DNA from: Ricinus communis
Taxonomy: Eukaryota; Streptophyta; Magnoliopsida; Malpighiales; Euphorbiaceae
Length of the DNA: 64,000 nucleotides
Assembly: GCF_019578655.1 (NCBI RefSeq)
Contig: NC_063264.1
Location: 3,720,001-3,784,000, forward strand
Direction: 5' to 3'
Position numbers and translations under genes: made by a program. Below the pieces are notes generated by a model, which saw only the letters and a list, made by a program, of their open reading frames with translations, ran no database searches and was not told the origin of the DNA. Below are positions 34,952 to 48,098 of this stretch, piece by piece (within the stretch, counting starts at the first letter, position 1; every line of letters begins with the position of its first letter).

Positions 34952-37579
34952 TCATGTTAATCTCACATCGTCATCGTCCTCATCCACTTCAACTACAGCA
35001 GAGAGAGCCGCTAGCCATGTCTGCAAGCCACTGTGACGATCCTTCTTGGTAGTTGCTTCCAGCTTGCCAACCGCCTGCTTTGATATTCCACATTTCACTA
35101 AAACAATTCCAAGGGACTTGAAGGTGCAATCATCAGGTTGTATGCCAGCTCCTACCATTTCCTTGAAAGTTCCTACCGCCTCTTTAAATCTGCCATCCAA
35201 TGCGTACAGCCCAAGCACATTATTGTAGCTCAACAAATAAGTTAAAAGTCCCAGTTCTCTCATCTGTTTTGCAATTTGAATGGCTTGTTCAAACCAACCA
35301 AGTCTTTTATACATGCATAACATCATTGCATAAGTAAACTCATTTGCATCCCCTTTCCTCTTCATGCTCTCAAAAATCTCTTCTGCTGGTTTGACCATAG
35401 ATTGTTCACTGTATAGATCTATCATACAATTTGAAGAATATGTTTCAGGACCCACATCCGATGACTGAAGCAGTTTGTAGGTTTCTTGTGCTTCTCTTAA
35501 GTATCCAACTTTGGTATAGAGCTTGATCAAGGAGTTGTATATGACTGTATTTCCAGGCAAGCCTGCTCCTTTCATTGCATCAATGTAACTGATAGCTTCT
35601 TTAACACATCCACTGTCAGCAAAAGCATTTATCAACACGCCATAAACTATAATATCTGGCTTCACATCAAAGCCAACCATCTCCTTATATACCTCCTCTG
35701 CCATTTCCAGTTTACCTAATTTTACAAAGCTTGAGATCACAGCACAATATTGGACGCAATCGCTAACCAGTCCTGCTTCTTGCATCTTCTTCAGATAGTG
35801 TTTTGCTTTGTCAGGTAAGTCTGCACTAGCCAAAATTTGTACGAGGGAACTATAGCTACATTTATCTGGAACTACACCATGACTCTCCATGCTATCAAAT
35901 AAGTCACACGCTTTCTCGTAATTCTTTCCAAAACCATATGCTTTAATCATCACATTGAACTCAAGGACAGTAAGTTTGTTCTGCTCCAAGCGGCATGCAA
36001 AAACTCTTGCAGCTTCCTTTACATGCCCACGCTCCCCATATGCATCCATGTTGGCAGAATAGCACTCAGAACTCATATTTCCTGCAAGATGAAACCTCCA
36101 GAACCATAACCATGACTTCTCAAGCATCCCAGCTTCTATGTACATTCTAGTCAAAGCTGATTGTGTATACTCGTCAATCTCTATACCCTTTTCATCCATC
36201 TCTGACACCAAATTTTCTGCATCATTGACCATATGCCTTATTGAGAAAGCATACAGGAGGGTGCGATAACTCACAAGGTCTGGCTGTAACTGATCCTTCT
36301 TCATCCTTTTAAAGTAGCTAGCTGCCATGTTTATATCATTGTGCTTAGCATGAATGAAAATAAGAATGTTATATGTCCTTGTATCAGGTGGGCATCGAAG
36401 TTCCTCCATCTTCTGCATAAGCAAGGCCACTTCTTCAAGCTGGCCTTGATTACCACAAATGTGAATCATTGTGTTGAAAGTCACTGTTGTTGGCAATATC
36501 CTTTTCCGAAGCATCTCTGCAAAAATGTCAGATGCTTCTTTAATTTGTCCAGCCTTCCCATACGTGTCTATCATCGTATTGTATGTGTGTGAGCTTAAAG
36601 AAACATCCATTTGCCTTTCATTCTCCACTCTAACACTTGCTTTCCCGGTTACCTTATGCCTCAAAGCCTCGCGCAATGACCACTTCTTAAAAAACTCCTC
36701 AGCTTTTTGAAACTCTCCTGCCTTCTTATACATTTGTACGACTATCCCCATCGTTACTTCATCAGGTTCCATCCCTTGTTTATTCATCTTCTCAAGCCAA
36801 TCAAGTGCCTTTTCCCTAAGACCACCTTTGCTATAAACATCAATCAATGTACCATATGTAGAATTGATAGGCGAAATCCGTTTAAAACTCATTTCATTAC
36901 ACAAACATTCAAGGTATCTCCATTGCTTTGCTTTGCCAAGAATCCGAATCATAATATTGTAATGAATCACATTCAATTCATAACAACCCCTGCTTTTAAA
37001 CCACTCAAAAATCTCCATAGCTCTTTCCCAACTACATTGCTCCTTCAAGATTATGCTCCTTTCTTTATTACTGAGTGTATCCTCCCATGGTTTCAATGCC
37101 TCATCCAAATTCTTAATCGTTTCCAAAGCCTCCAAAATTGATGGAATAGAACCACCATAGTTCACCCATTTCGTCGAACACTTGGTGCGCACTTTGTCGA
37201 CCGAATCATTACCGTTTATCCTATGAAATTTAACACCCAAACTCTTGTTGTTCATGGTTTTATAATTATTCCTTCCCATTTTTCTCTGTTGCCTATCTGG
37301 GTTCTGCTCCAAAGCCTGTTTCCCGAACCCATTTTTATGAGCAGAGTCATTAGCTTTATCACGACTCTGTTTGTGAATTACACCGAACTTCTTCACAGTT
37401 CCATTAGATGTTTCAAGAAGCCTTTTTTCTCTCAGTTTTTTAACGGGTTCAATGTTTTCTAGTGGAGATACTGATATTCCTGTATTTGTGGAAACTGAAA
37501 CTCCTACATTTGGTAATGTTCTAGTGGAGTTCAGTGTTAGGAAGTGATTGGTATCTAACTGGAAATTATTCATATACAT
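34952..37579 (-). CDS. P-class pentatricopeptide repeat protein, At3g23020-like
   Basis: Intronless frame of 875 residues. PPR proteins bind organellar RNA base by base and act in its processing, stability or translation. From about residue 203 to 850 there are roughly 18 consecutive 35-residue P-type motifs, recognised by openings such as HTYNTMIDTYGKAG, VTFNTMIHICGNQG and VIYNSLIKLYTKVG. No E, DYW or SMR domain follows; the tail is short and acidic (EVDEDDDDVRLT). The frame continues upstream without an ATG to a stop at 37651-37649, so the first in-frame ATG at 37579 is taken as the start; a second lies two codons on. The first 200 residues are basic and low in structure, as expected for an organelle-targeting region, but the target compartment is not clear. 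It resembles Arabidopsis At3g23020, which lies next to CIPK7 there, as this gene lies next to a CIPK4/7 gene here. Confidence 0.92.
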   Translation of the reverse strand: MYMNNFQLDTNHFLTLNSTRTLPNVGVSVSTNTGISVSPLENIEPVKKLREKRLLETSNGTVKKFGVIHKQSRDKANDSAHKNGFGKQALEQNPDRQQRKMGRNNYKTMNNKSLGVKFHRINGNDSVDKVRTKCSTKWVNYGGSIPSILEALETIKNLDEALKPWEDTLSNKERSIILKEQCSWERAMEIFEWFKSRGCYELNVIHYNIMIRILGKAKQWRYLECLCNEMSFKRISPINSTYGTLIDVYSKGGLREKALDWLEKMNKQGMEPDEVTMGIVVQMYKKAGEFQKAEEFFKKWSLREALRHKVTGKASVRVENERQMDVSLSSHTYNTMIDTYGKAGQIKEASDIFAEMLRKRILPTTVTFNTMIHICGNQGQLEEVALLMQKMEELRCPPDTRTYNILIFIHAKHNDINMAASYFKRMKKDQLQPDLVSYRTLLYAFSIRHMVNDAENLVSEMDEKGIEIDEYTQSALTRMYIEAGMLEKSWLWFWRFHLAGNMSSECYSANMDAYGERGHVKEAARVFACRLEQNKLTVLEFNVMIKAYGFGKNYEKACDLFDSMESHGVVPDKCSYSSLVQILASADLPDKAKHYLKKMQEAGLVSDCVQYCAVISSFVKLGKLEMAEEVYKEMVGFDVKPDIIVYGVLINAFADSGCVKEAISYIDAMKGAGLPGNTVIYNSLIKLYTKVGYLREAQETYKLLQSSDVGPETYSSNCMIDLYSEQSMVKPAEEIFESMKRKGDANEFTYAMMLCMYKRLGWFEQAIQIAKQMRELGLLTYLLSYNNVLGLYALDGRFKEAVGTFKEMVGAGIQPDDCTFKSLGIVLVKCGISKQAVGKLEATTKKDRHSGLQTWLAALSAVVEVDEDDDDVRLT

Positions 37580-38512
37580 GTTTTTGGATGAATGGTTATG
37601 CGCATTTAACAAATTGTTGAAACGAGGTTTTGAGATTTTACTACAGCTTCACAAAATGATATTTGGGGTTCACAGCAGCCGTTTCAAACTTTGTCTACTC
37701 TTAGAACTCTTTGGGACAAAGGAACTGTCGGATGTGTAGAAGTGTAGAACGGAAATTGTCGGATGTGTAAAACAGAGTTAAACTTTGTGTCGTTTGTACT
37801 AACTTTTATTTCTCAATCCGGTTCTATTATAAGGAGATGAACCGGGGGCCGGGCTAGAATTGCGGCTCAATACATGTGACTATGAGCATGTGTTCATTTG
37901 CCCCGAGTATAGGTCTATCGTACATGTTTGCATTCTAACATCAATAAAACAATTAATAATGTTGCCATCTACTTTTTCTAAAGCAAAAAATCTATCCATT
38001 GTTTGGGTTTCCTTAAGTTCTTAATTACTCTGATATAAAAAAAAAAAATGAATTTCAATTAATATTAGTGAATGGTGAAAAAACTCAAACTTGAAAATTC
38101 GCATAAAATAAATATATCAAATAAATTAATTACCAGCTTGAAAATGTAAAATCAAATCCCAAACACTCTTTGAAAAGAAAATAGGAACTAGAATGAATCA
38201 TTCAAAAGAAAGAAAAGGCTATGGTTTAGAATCAGAGATGTCGCTCATAAACTAAATTTATAGTTATTATAAGGATATATAAACTCTTTATATAAATTTC
38301 CTTTTCTAATCTTGCCTACAATAACTGGAAATTACAAATCACTTGTTATTAATCTCAACCGTGATCATGTTCCATAGAATATGGGCGTAAGTAACAAACT
38401 TGATCAGGATAAAGGTAAGAAAATAGTTTACAAACATATTTGATCCTCAAGATCTTTCTCATGATTAATAATTTTTTTGACTCTCCAAGCATGGCCCAGT
38501 CTGAATTGTGGC
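37580..38512. other. Intergenic region between AARE and PPR genes
   Basis: Lies between the AARE stop codon and the PPR start, both on the minus strand, so it contains the AARE 3' region and the PPR promoter. GGATGTGTA repeats occur near 37729 and 37761. No gene supported. Confidence 0.6.
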
Positions 38513-41500
38513 TCATTTGCAGTATTTCTTGAACCACACCCCAATATTAAGGAAGCTCTCAAAATCGGATTGCGGCCTGCAGAAAAGGAACCATGAATCA
38601 ATTCGTGAGAAAATGTAAACCTTAGAGCTTGGCGGTTATGCTATTGACTGAGAAGCATGCAAGGCGTAGATTTACCTCTCAATTCCATGAACATCATCAG
38701 GAAACAAGAGGATTTTGACCTCTACTCCTTTCTCTTTCAATGCCCGTGCATACTGCATATTTTAAACCATCAGACACATTAATACCATCATATTATGGGA
38801 ATATTGCATCTAGAAAATTCTCACTGGTCCATGTTTGTCATTTGCATTGCAGTTGTTATTAAATAGGACCATGAAAACTAAAATAAGTTGTCAACCATGG
38901 ATCATGTTAAAAGGGTAAGTATCTTACTTGCAAGCCATTAGACATTGGAACACGAAGATCCTGCGCACCTATGAGAAAGATTGTTGGTGCTTTGACCTGC
39001 AGAGACCAACAGATTAATAAACATCAACAGCAAATGTATTTTTGGAAGTACGAACACTTAGTCCCACAATTTAACAGATAAGATTGTCCGAAGCATACAA
39101 GTATCATTCTTCAAAAGAAAACAAGGTGCATATTTTAGGGTTCGGGTTCCTTTCCTCTCGGCCTTTGTTACAGCTACTTCAGTTTCACATACGGCAAACA
39201 CCCAAACGATACATGTTAACTACAAAAGAAATTAGTTTCTCAAAACCGAGAAATGCCAAATACTTTATCCCTAAACATGTTCTGCTCCAAATCATATACC
39301 AAAAGCACAGCTTTCCTATCCTTGTGGCATAGTCCTTGGCACAAACTTCTTGTGCCATTGACAAGAATCCGTAAACATAATTGCCCACTAGAATAACTGC
39401 CTGCAAGTAGACCCTGCATATGCATCATTCTGAATCTAGCTATAAAAACCTAAGTTGTGCACTAGCATCAGAATCATGCTTGCAGAACTCATTTTTGTAG
39501 TTGGAAAAGAAGTCTTACCTGTTAGTTAAACTTTTTTGCAATTACTTTATTTGGATCACACCATTGTGTACTACCTTTCTCTTAATGTTTTATGAGAATC
39601 AGCTGCTACATATTATAATACATAGTTTAGGGTACCTTTGAGATGTGTGATATAGGGGACTTGCTATGAAAGAGAGCCAGGTCATCTGCTGAAGGTGCTT
39701 CCGTAAATTTACTTTTCCCCCCAGTCCCATAAGCTTCCACATAGCACCAATCAGGGATGTCTGTTGTACCAACCATTGATGCTAGGTTACATACAGGATT
39801 TCTCGCAGCTGCCGCAACAAACTTATGAGGCGACTGCAGAAAGTTGCAAAAAGAAAAAAAACTTTTAACATCAAGTTTACTAATCAAAATTGACTGCCAT
39901 TAGGACGCATAAGAATTGTTATGTTGGAAACTAGTTCACCTGGCCAATTAAGTGCGTTGTGAGAAAGCCACCATGGGAACCACCAAGAACAGCAATGCTA
40001 GAGGGGCTAGCAATACCCGTATCAATAACATGATCTATAGCTGTAAGCACATCATTGACATCCTGTGGATGGTAAGCTAAGAGGTTAGTGTTTACATGAA
40101 AACCCAAACCTCAAACTCGGCAACACTTGAACATAATATAGATTTTACTAGATAAAAGATGGAAACCAATGAGGGGAAAAAAAAGAGAGTCACAAAATGC
40201 AGATTCTGTATCCTATAAATATAAGATTAAGAGCAATTGAAAAGATAAATTAGAAAAGAATAAAACAGAAAAGCCATGTCTATTTCCACAACTAACATGA
40301 ATAGGGGCACAAACCCTTGTATATGTAGAAGCTAAGTAGACTAAGAAACCTTTATGTAAATCTCCTAGAAACAGAAAATGGAAATGTATCATCTAAGGAA
40401 AATAGGCAAGAATAATTGCAATTTGTAATGTGGAAAATTAATTTGAGGAATTATAGGCTCTAGAAGTGGAGAATCTAATAAATTAATGCGACTTTATATG
40501 TTTATTTTAAGGGTTTTCTGGATCACTCAATCTTTGCATATGTTATAAACAGAGGCCTAGTAATTATAGTCAAAGAAATGGGCAAGCCAAGAAAAATAAT
40601 GAGAGAAGAAAAGGATAAAACCTGGGACCCCACTTTCCCTGGAAGAGATTGCAATGCTTCTTCACCAAATCCTATGGAACCTCTGAGATCAATGATAATG
40701 TTAGAGAACTCCTAAATAAAGATCAATGCTCAACCATGTGTCAGTGATATGAGTTCATGTATAAACCTGTGATATTTTAAGCATGATAAGGTGAGAATAA
40801 ACAATGCCAGAATAAAATTCTTTTGTGGAGCAACACATTCACAATTCATTATAATGGGCAGAACAGCCTCTGGTGGAGTATACATTCTACTTAAAAAATA
40901 ATTGAGTACAAAAAGGAGAAGTGCAAAGCTTTTTCTAACCTGTAATTTACGATCAACAAGCTATAACCTAGTGAAGAGAGAAATGCCAAAGACTTTGAGA
41001 AACTTGACGATGAAACAGAATGCGGGCCTCCATGAAGCATTACTATTAGTGGGTCAGAAGCACCATTCTTCTTAGAATAGGAAGACACAATTATAGCTTC
41101 AAACGGTTTGCTAGCACCTGAAGAGAGTATATACAAGCCTCCAAATCAATTTAATGAACAGAACAGTGGAATCATGACTGCAGCTCCATAAAATGTATAA
41201 TTAAATTTCCCTTTATCAAACCTGTTGATCAAATTTTATACTGGATAGAACCAAGTTTAGGAAAATGCTAGCATCTCAATTATTCTAAGATCTTTCTGAA
41301 TACATGATATATATTTCAAAATGTGAAGGTTAATATCCAATTTTTTGTTGCACAACGCAATTACAGATTTAAGTATCTTTCTTTCCTTTAAATAGTTCAT
41401 GGATTGTATGAAATTTAGTACTTTTCCGTGAAACAATGTTTAGAGCTAAATTAGAACTAGTGAATAAGATACATACTACAAATCTACTTGAGCATCTTTG

Positions 41501-44500
41501 TTTCTTACAAAAGAACTCCTAAATGTTCCACTCTGCATGCCAGTAAAAGTAAAAAAGAGTAAATCAATGGAAAAGTGTACACCAAGCAAAATCTTTCTTT
41601 CTTCTTCTTGAGAGGGTTTTACCAAACAATTTGACTTTCCCAACAACTGTTGTGATTACCAAATAGCACATGCATCCTAGATACTAACATCATAATGACA
41701 CATATTATCATCTGTTTTGTGAAATAGATATTACATTGTTATTGGGAAAATCATAAATGCTAGTCTCGTGCCAATTAATTTAGATACAAAACGCATATCG
41801 TATACAATACTTTTTGTTGGGCAACCAGAAACATCCTTGACTGGAATCTTCAATATATCAAAGTGACGAGATGAGAGCAAGGATCTAACCTGCATCAAGA
41901 AGCTCTATCTGTGAAACAATAAGCATTTTAAAGCATCATATCGATATGAGAAGCAAAAAATAGAATATCCTATAAATATCAATAATATATACCTCCTCAG
42001 AACATCTGAATATTGGGCTTGATGCATCTAACCAATTCCATGTGGCATTTTCAGTTGTTTTCGAAACAAGAGACCCATACCTGATCCCAGGCATGTCTAC
42101 TGGACTGCTGGATACTGGCATAAGAAATAAAAGTAAAATATTTTCTTCCAATTTTTATCACTTTAAAAGGAAACATTACTGGTAAAGATCAGCATTTAGT
42201 TTTACCAGCAATAATGTTGTCCCCGTCCAGAGCAAGAACATTCCATGAAAATTTCGAGTCTATAGGACTAATGCGCTTTACATCCCCACTGTAATTGGTT
42301 ACATATCGCAAATCAATCATGGACAAAGATATTAGAAGATTTTGCACATGGGAAAATTAAGTCATGCTTAGAATTTACCTTAACACATTGATAGAAAGTA
42401 AAACTTCGCAGCTGTGCCATACTGAAGATAAAATCATAGTACATCCATCAGAAAGCCATGGATTACTAAGAAACCCTGAACAATAAAGCCCAGGGAAACA
42501 ACCATCCTCTGCACACTGCACAACAGGAACCTGCAGGATTATAGAAGAAAACTCTTAGTTAGTATCTTTCTCATCTATAAACAAATACTTCATTGCACAA
42601 AAAGTATATCTTTTCTTTACGTACTTAAGAATTGGCCTTTGGACTAAAAGAAAACAAATGAAGATCTCACCACATCAACAATTTTTGGGAGTGAGCTTCC
42701 ATTAACTGGCCAATCAATTCTGTGAAGTGAACCTGTTCCCATATGAGCCCCAGAATCTACAGAACTTTTTGCAGACAAAAACACAAGGAGTCTTCCAACT
42801 GGGCTGGATATGAAAATTACAGATGCACAAAATAAATATCAACCAGCTTATGTCATAGGAAATGAATCAGTCTCTGAATATGCTTGAACATTTTCCAGTA
42901 AAAATCACATAGAGATTTTAATATAGAATGGATTTAAGTAGCAAAACATATGCATAATAAAAGCAATAAGCTGGAAAGGAGATGTTAAACTATAAATGTA
43001 AAACACTCTAGTTATAAAGCTTCTTAGGCATCTCAATTAACTGGGGGTTATAAAATGGTTAGAAAGGATATTGAGAAAATATTAATCAGCTACTGCAGAT
43101 TTCACATGATTTTTTGCAAACACTCCTACAATTTTAGAGTTGATGAAACAGATTTAAAATAATTTCTCAACAAATAAAAATTTCAAAATAACCAAAGGAC
43201 TGCACGTATTTGCTTTCTGTAACAAGCAAAAAAATGATTTTAAAACTGAAATACAAATTATGCATATGCGCCTTGCCTAAAAGAGTAAATTTAGGAGAAA
43301 TTTGCGATCTATGAAATCAAAGCAGAAATCTGATAAAAATCCATTACTTAAATTCAGCAGGAGAAGAGAAAGAGAGGAATAAGTGCAGTACAATAATACT
43401 AAAAATCATTTTTACTCATCTCAAAGTAGAAAGAGAACCTGACCTCTCAGACAACAAATTGCAATTTCTATTCTAGGCTAGAAGTGCAGGAAAAAATCAA
43501 TCTTCCTAGAGAAAATATGTTTGTATACCTGAAATTTTACAACACTTGGAAAAATTCTCTATAGGAGATTAAAAGAATAATTTTACAGAATATGTGAAGC
43601 CCTGAAACCAAGCATCTGGCTTACCTAAACAATGGAAGGAAGGCACTGCTTATACTTTGAGTTAGGTTAAGCGCAGGTGAACCTTCAATAGGATTATCTC
43701 TGAAAGATAAGAAAACCAAAAAAACACATAACGATTACAAAACTCAACCTCCAAACGAGAAATTCAGAATTATAAAATAAAATGAACTCTACAAGAAACA
43801 AAAAAAAAATACAAGAAGAAACCTACTTGAGTTCAAACTCGGACTCTGATCTATAAACTGGTGCCTGAACTGCATACAATGCACAGGGCCTATTGTAGCA
43901 GTATTTTATGCCAAGCTTTCTTGGATCTGCAGACCAACCTACAAAAACTAAACACTGATACGAGTCTTTGGTTGATGGAGCCCAAACAACTTGTCCAACG
44001 CTCAGGGACTTTGCAATTCCTTTAACAGGTTTTACCTCTCCACTATCGCGAGATAAAGACAAATTCAGGTTTGGACATTCAAAGAAAAACAATCTACCTT
44101 ATCATATTACTAAAGACAAAAAGAACAAAGTTGTGAAACCTGCTAGTGCTAATGACAAAGAGCGCAGACTGCCTTTTCCCTGCATATGTCTCTCCCCAAC
44201 CTTCCTCCCATTCCCCTTGACCTTTCCAGCTGTTATAGTCCTTATCTTTGTTAGCTTCACCTGTTTTGTAGCCTAGACCACTGAACACAGGTTTCGGAGG
44301 AGATGGTTCTTCAGCAACAAAAGCAACGAGAGTTTCATCAGAGTTCCAAGATATTCCTTCGAACCTATACATTAGCAAAGTATTCAACAATTTCAAAGCT
44401 CTATCTCAAAAACAAATCGATGAAAATACCAACCAAGATATAGTACTAAAACCAGTGCTAATACTAGAGTCTCACTTTCAGCAGATGACCACTTCTACAA

Positions 44501-45914
44501 CTAAAAGACATGTATGTGTGGAGAAAGATTTATACCAGCCTGGCTATAAATACTAAACTAAATGGATCTACTGACAATCAAAAGAATTAGATTGGCATAT
44601 TTACTCACCATCCATCAGTATATACTGAACCATGAACGGATTGGGGGACGTGGAATTCCTTTTCCATCTGACCCTGGCTCCAGATTTCAAAATGAGTGGG
44701 AGATTCATTTTCAGGATTCCTAATCACAAGAAGCTTGGAACCTGATGGTGATGGAACCATTGTAGATACACCTGTCATCTCAATGGGAAATGGGGCCCAC
44801 TGAAAATTTACAGAACCACTAACTTGTTTGGAAATGCTAGCGGATAGCATGAATTTCCTCCTTTTATTAACCAAAAGATTCGCCTGGCTAATTGAGAAGA
44901 TCGCCTGGGAGCACATATCTGCACCAAATGTTTCATTTGCAAATGATTATTGACAAAGCTCAACTCTTTTTTGGAAAGTCTACAAATGCGAAAAATCAGA
45001 TTTTAATGAACTCTATTTAGTCAATACTCATGTTGGAAAAAAACCATAGTTGCTGAATTCAATTCTTTCAACTTTTATATACGAAGCATTATGAAGCCAA
45101 AACTTGACATGAATTACATTCTTGCACATGATGTATTCCAAATAATGCCTATAATGCATAGTTACAGAGACACATCAAGTCATACCGGTGTTAGAGTTAA
45201 AAGTCCATGCCTTGTCAATTCTGGAAATACTAGTGAACTCTTGAAGCAACTTAGACTGAGAAGCATACTCTTCCTCAGTACTTGCATCTATTCCCAGTGG
45301 GGACTCCCTTGATGAAACAGCTTTTGAAGCATCCATTGCTTTAATGGTAAAAAATCTTTTACTACTATGCATAAAAAACAAAAGGTAAAATAAAAATAAG
45401 TTAATAGAATAAAATAATAATAATAATAAGCTCGCTCTCCCTCTCCCTCTCCCTCTCAATCTCTACAAAATTTAGCAGAGAAAAGAAATAGCAGATAATA
45501 TGCTAAAAAGCACATCTAATTATTAAAAACTAATAAATATACAAAATTCAATTGATATAAGAACAAACACTTCCTTTGCATTCCTTACATTTTTCATCAA
45601 AAAAAAAAAAAAAAGAAAAGAGAGAGAGAGAGATTAAAACAAAAGTCTAAAACGAAGAAGAGAAATCAATTAATTAGTTAATAAACAGAAACAGAAATAG
45701 CAGTAATAATAATAATAGGGTAATGAAGGAAGAAGAAACGGAATGTATATATGATGATAACTTACTGAGAGAAAGGCAACGGAGGTGGGAGTCTAACAGG
45801 AGAAATGAGAGTGGAAATAGAAGTAGGATATAAAGGAGAAATAATAAGAGAATTGGCGAATAAACCCCAATTACTGGCCCTGCTGCTTACTCTATAGTAC
45901 GTGCTTGCTGCCAT
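38513..45914 (-). CDS. AARE: Acylamino-acid-releasing enzyme (acylpeptide hydrolase), 18 exons
   Basis: Serine peptidase of family S9 that removes N-acetylated residues from peptides and helps clear oxidised protein. All exons join in frame to 827 residues: 45914-45766, 45355-45186, 44918-44609, 44364-44140, 44042-43827, 43699-43625, 42803-42671, 42530-42379, 42288-42206, 42114-41993, 41889-41811, 41117-40940, 40682-40622, 40062-39940, 39833-39636, 38996-38928, 38752-38676, 38576-38513. Residues about 60-550 match the beta-propeller part (SQANLLVNKRRKFMLSA, IRNPENESPTHFEIW, GIKYCYNRPCA). The alpha/beta-hydrolase part has the catalytic Ser680 in GGSHGG, Asp771 in AQDLRVP and His803 in DDVHGIE. 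Exon 1 encodes a Ser-rich, acid-free leader typical of plastid or mitochondrial transit peptides; a second start, MDASKA at residue 57 (45336), would give a 771-residue cytosolic form close to the usual length. It is divergent with PNSB5, 936 bp away. Confidence 0.95.
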
Positions 45915-46850
45915 TTGGAGATTCCCCTCCCCAATAACTACAAAAATACTTTCTATTGTTTTACTATTATTATTATGTCATTTTCCTTTTACCTAATCCT
46001 TTTATTATTACTATTATTATTTCATTTCCTTTCGTCCTTTTACTCTATTTCTTTTTTAATTCGAGCACCAACTGTAACCACCAATTAGGAGGCTTAAACC
46101 GAATAATTAAATTGAACTGAATTAAGAATTTCAACACACACATATATATAATATTATTAATTAGTGATCTATTTGCGCATTGCCCTAATTGTTACCATTA
46201 TTTTAATTCTAAATATATTTTTTAAAACTGTGATTTTTTAATTCAAAAAATTTATGTGGGAGGATTTGATTAATAATAATCAAACTAATATTTTAAAATT
46301 ATTCTTACTAAAATTTTTAATATCTTTTAAGAGTACTTTTTTATAAGACAAAGTAACTGAGTTTCTTTTACAGAATCAAAATAGGAAAGTGATAATCACA
46401 AATTTAAAATAACTTACCTATAATTTATAAGTTAGTAAAATAAAATAAAAGTTACTAAAATAGCTAAACTAATATTAGAAAATAAATACATTTTATATAT
46501 TTTATGTTTTTATAACATTATCCTTTTACAGTTAGAAGAATTACGAAGAATCTTTTTTGTGATTGTAAAAAGTTATATGGAAAGTAGAAAATAATTGAAA
46601 ATTAATAGCCCCTTTCTTAAGAGTTAAAATATGAAAAGGAATTAAAATTTTGATGAGACTAAATAACCCCCAAAATAAACTGCCACGTTTTCTGAAAGAG
46701 TTTTCACGTACACGTGGCGCAAAAATATCAAGCTTTCACGCGGATCATTCTACAGACGACAGTAGCTTAAACATTTGATAGCAAAGGAAAATAAAAGGCG
46801 GGCATTAAAACGGTCATCTGAAAGGAAAGATAAGGCAAAAAAAGAGAAAG
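45915..46850. promoter_or_regulatory. Divergent promoter region AARE / PNSB5
   Basis: 936 bp separate the two start codons, which point away from each other, so both promoters lie here. AT-rich except for the G-box patch near PNSB5. No gene seen. Confidence 0.6.
46709..46718 (+). promoter_or_regulatory. G-box / ABRE-like element upstream of PNSB5
   Basis: TACACGTGGC with the palindromic core CACGTG at 46711-46716, about 135 bp before the PNSB5 start. G-boxes bind bZIP and bHLH (PIF, HY5, ABF) factors and are frequent in light-regulated photosynthesis genes. The binding factor is inferred. Confidence 0.5.
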
Positions 46851-48098
46851 ATGGCAATTAGTTCTTCACTCTCAGTTCTGCTGTCAAATCCAGTACCCAA
46901 AATCAGCTCTTATAAATCTGAAATGAAAGAAAGTGGTTTAAACAAGAAAACCCTCAAGAGATTGAGTAGTAAAAAGCGTATATCAACGAGACTGAATGCA
47001 GCCGGATTGTCTGAGATAGAGCCTGATCTTAATGAGGACCCTGTCGATCGTTGGGCCACCCCCAGTATTGATCCTGTATGTTTCATTTCATTTTTCTAGA
47101 TCAAGCATATGCTTGTTTCAGAGTTTTGGTTAATTAATAGCATTAATAAAGTTATTATTAATGCTTTAATTAATTGCTGTTATGTTCCTGAATTCAGGAT
47201 GATTTTAAGTATGGGGAGTACGACGGTCATCATACCTATTTCGAAGGAGAGGAAAAGAGTAGGTTTTTTGTTTTATTTATTTTCATTCATCAGATTATTT
47301 GTTATGATTTCTTTTTTTCTATGATTTTCTTTATCTTTTGAGCTAATTAATTGGGTATTATTAGTATTAAAAGTAATTGTTCAGGAAATAACCCAAATTG
47401 AGTAATTTAATAGGAACTTGTATCTGTGGGTATTAGCTTGCATTCGCTCCAGAGCATAAATTAATAACTTCTGTTGAATTTATTATTCAGGAACATTTTG
47501 GGAATTAATTGCAGCAGACTATGAAGCAGTAGAGCCGCCAACAGGTTTTCAGGGTATATAAAAACTGTCACAATTCACACGTCTTTCTTTCTTTTTCAAC
47601 AATATAGTTACCTGGATTACAAGGTGATAAATGTTTCAGGATTGATTTGTAATAAAATAGTAATCTTGCAGGAATTATTTCGTGGCTCTTCCTTCCAGCA
47701 GTTGCAGCCGGGATGTACTTCAATGCGCCGGTAAGTTTAATTTTCTGGTTGAGATATTAACTTTAAGAGCTGATTAGTACACGCTGACAACCACAAAGGG
47801 GAAAATTGGATTTGCTATATCATGATTAAGAGAGTTACTCGTTGAAATGGTGGGTTTTCAGGGGGAGTATATTTTCATTGGAGCAGGAGTGTTCGCATTT
47901 ATATTTTGCGTAATAGAGATGGATAAGCCAGACAAGCCTCACAACTTTGAACCTCAGATTTATACAATGGAGAGGGGAGCTCGTGACAAGCTTATAAGTG
48001 ACTATAACTCAATGAGCATATGGGATTTCAATGAGAAGTATGGCGATCTCTGGGACTTCACCATTAAAAAGGATGCAGATGATATAATGAAGAGATAA
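46851..48098 (+). CDS. PNSB5: Photosynthetic NDH subunit of subcomplex B 5 (NDH18)
   Basis: Five exons, 46851-47075, 47198-47258, 47491-47553, 47672-47730 and 47862-48098, with GT-AG introns and consistent phases, give 214 residues, close to Arabidopsis NDH18. The protein is a nuclear-encoded subunit of subcomplex B of the chloroplast NADH dehydrogenase-like complex, which drives cyclic electron flow around photosystem I in thylakoids. The first 50 residues are Ser/Lys/Arg-rich and lack a strong acidic cluster, as in plastid transit peptides. The mature part starts near AGLSEIEPDLNEDPVDRW and includes FWELIAADYEAVEPPTGFQG. Two membrane segments lie at about 118-136 and 139-156, followed by a conserved soluble tail (HNFEPQIYTMERGARDKL, FNEKYGDLWDF). 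In Arabidopsis the homologue sits beside the POLLUX-like gene, as here. Confidence 0.95.

Noticed and set aside
37580..37612. Upstream extension of the PPR frame to 37612
   Set aside because: It would begin at a TTG codon; no ATG occurs before the in-frame stop at 37651-37649, so the start is set at 37579.
38513..48098. AARE, PNSB5 and PEC as a functional plastid gene cluster
   Set aside because: They act in unrelated processes, and the order is explained by shared ancestry with Arabidopsis blocks.
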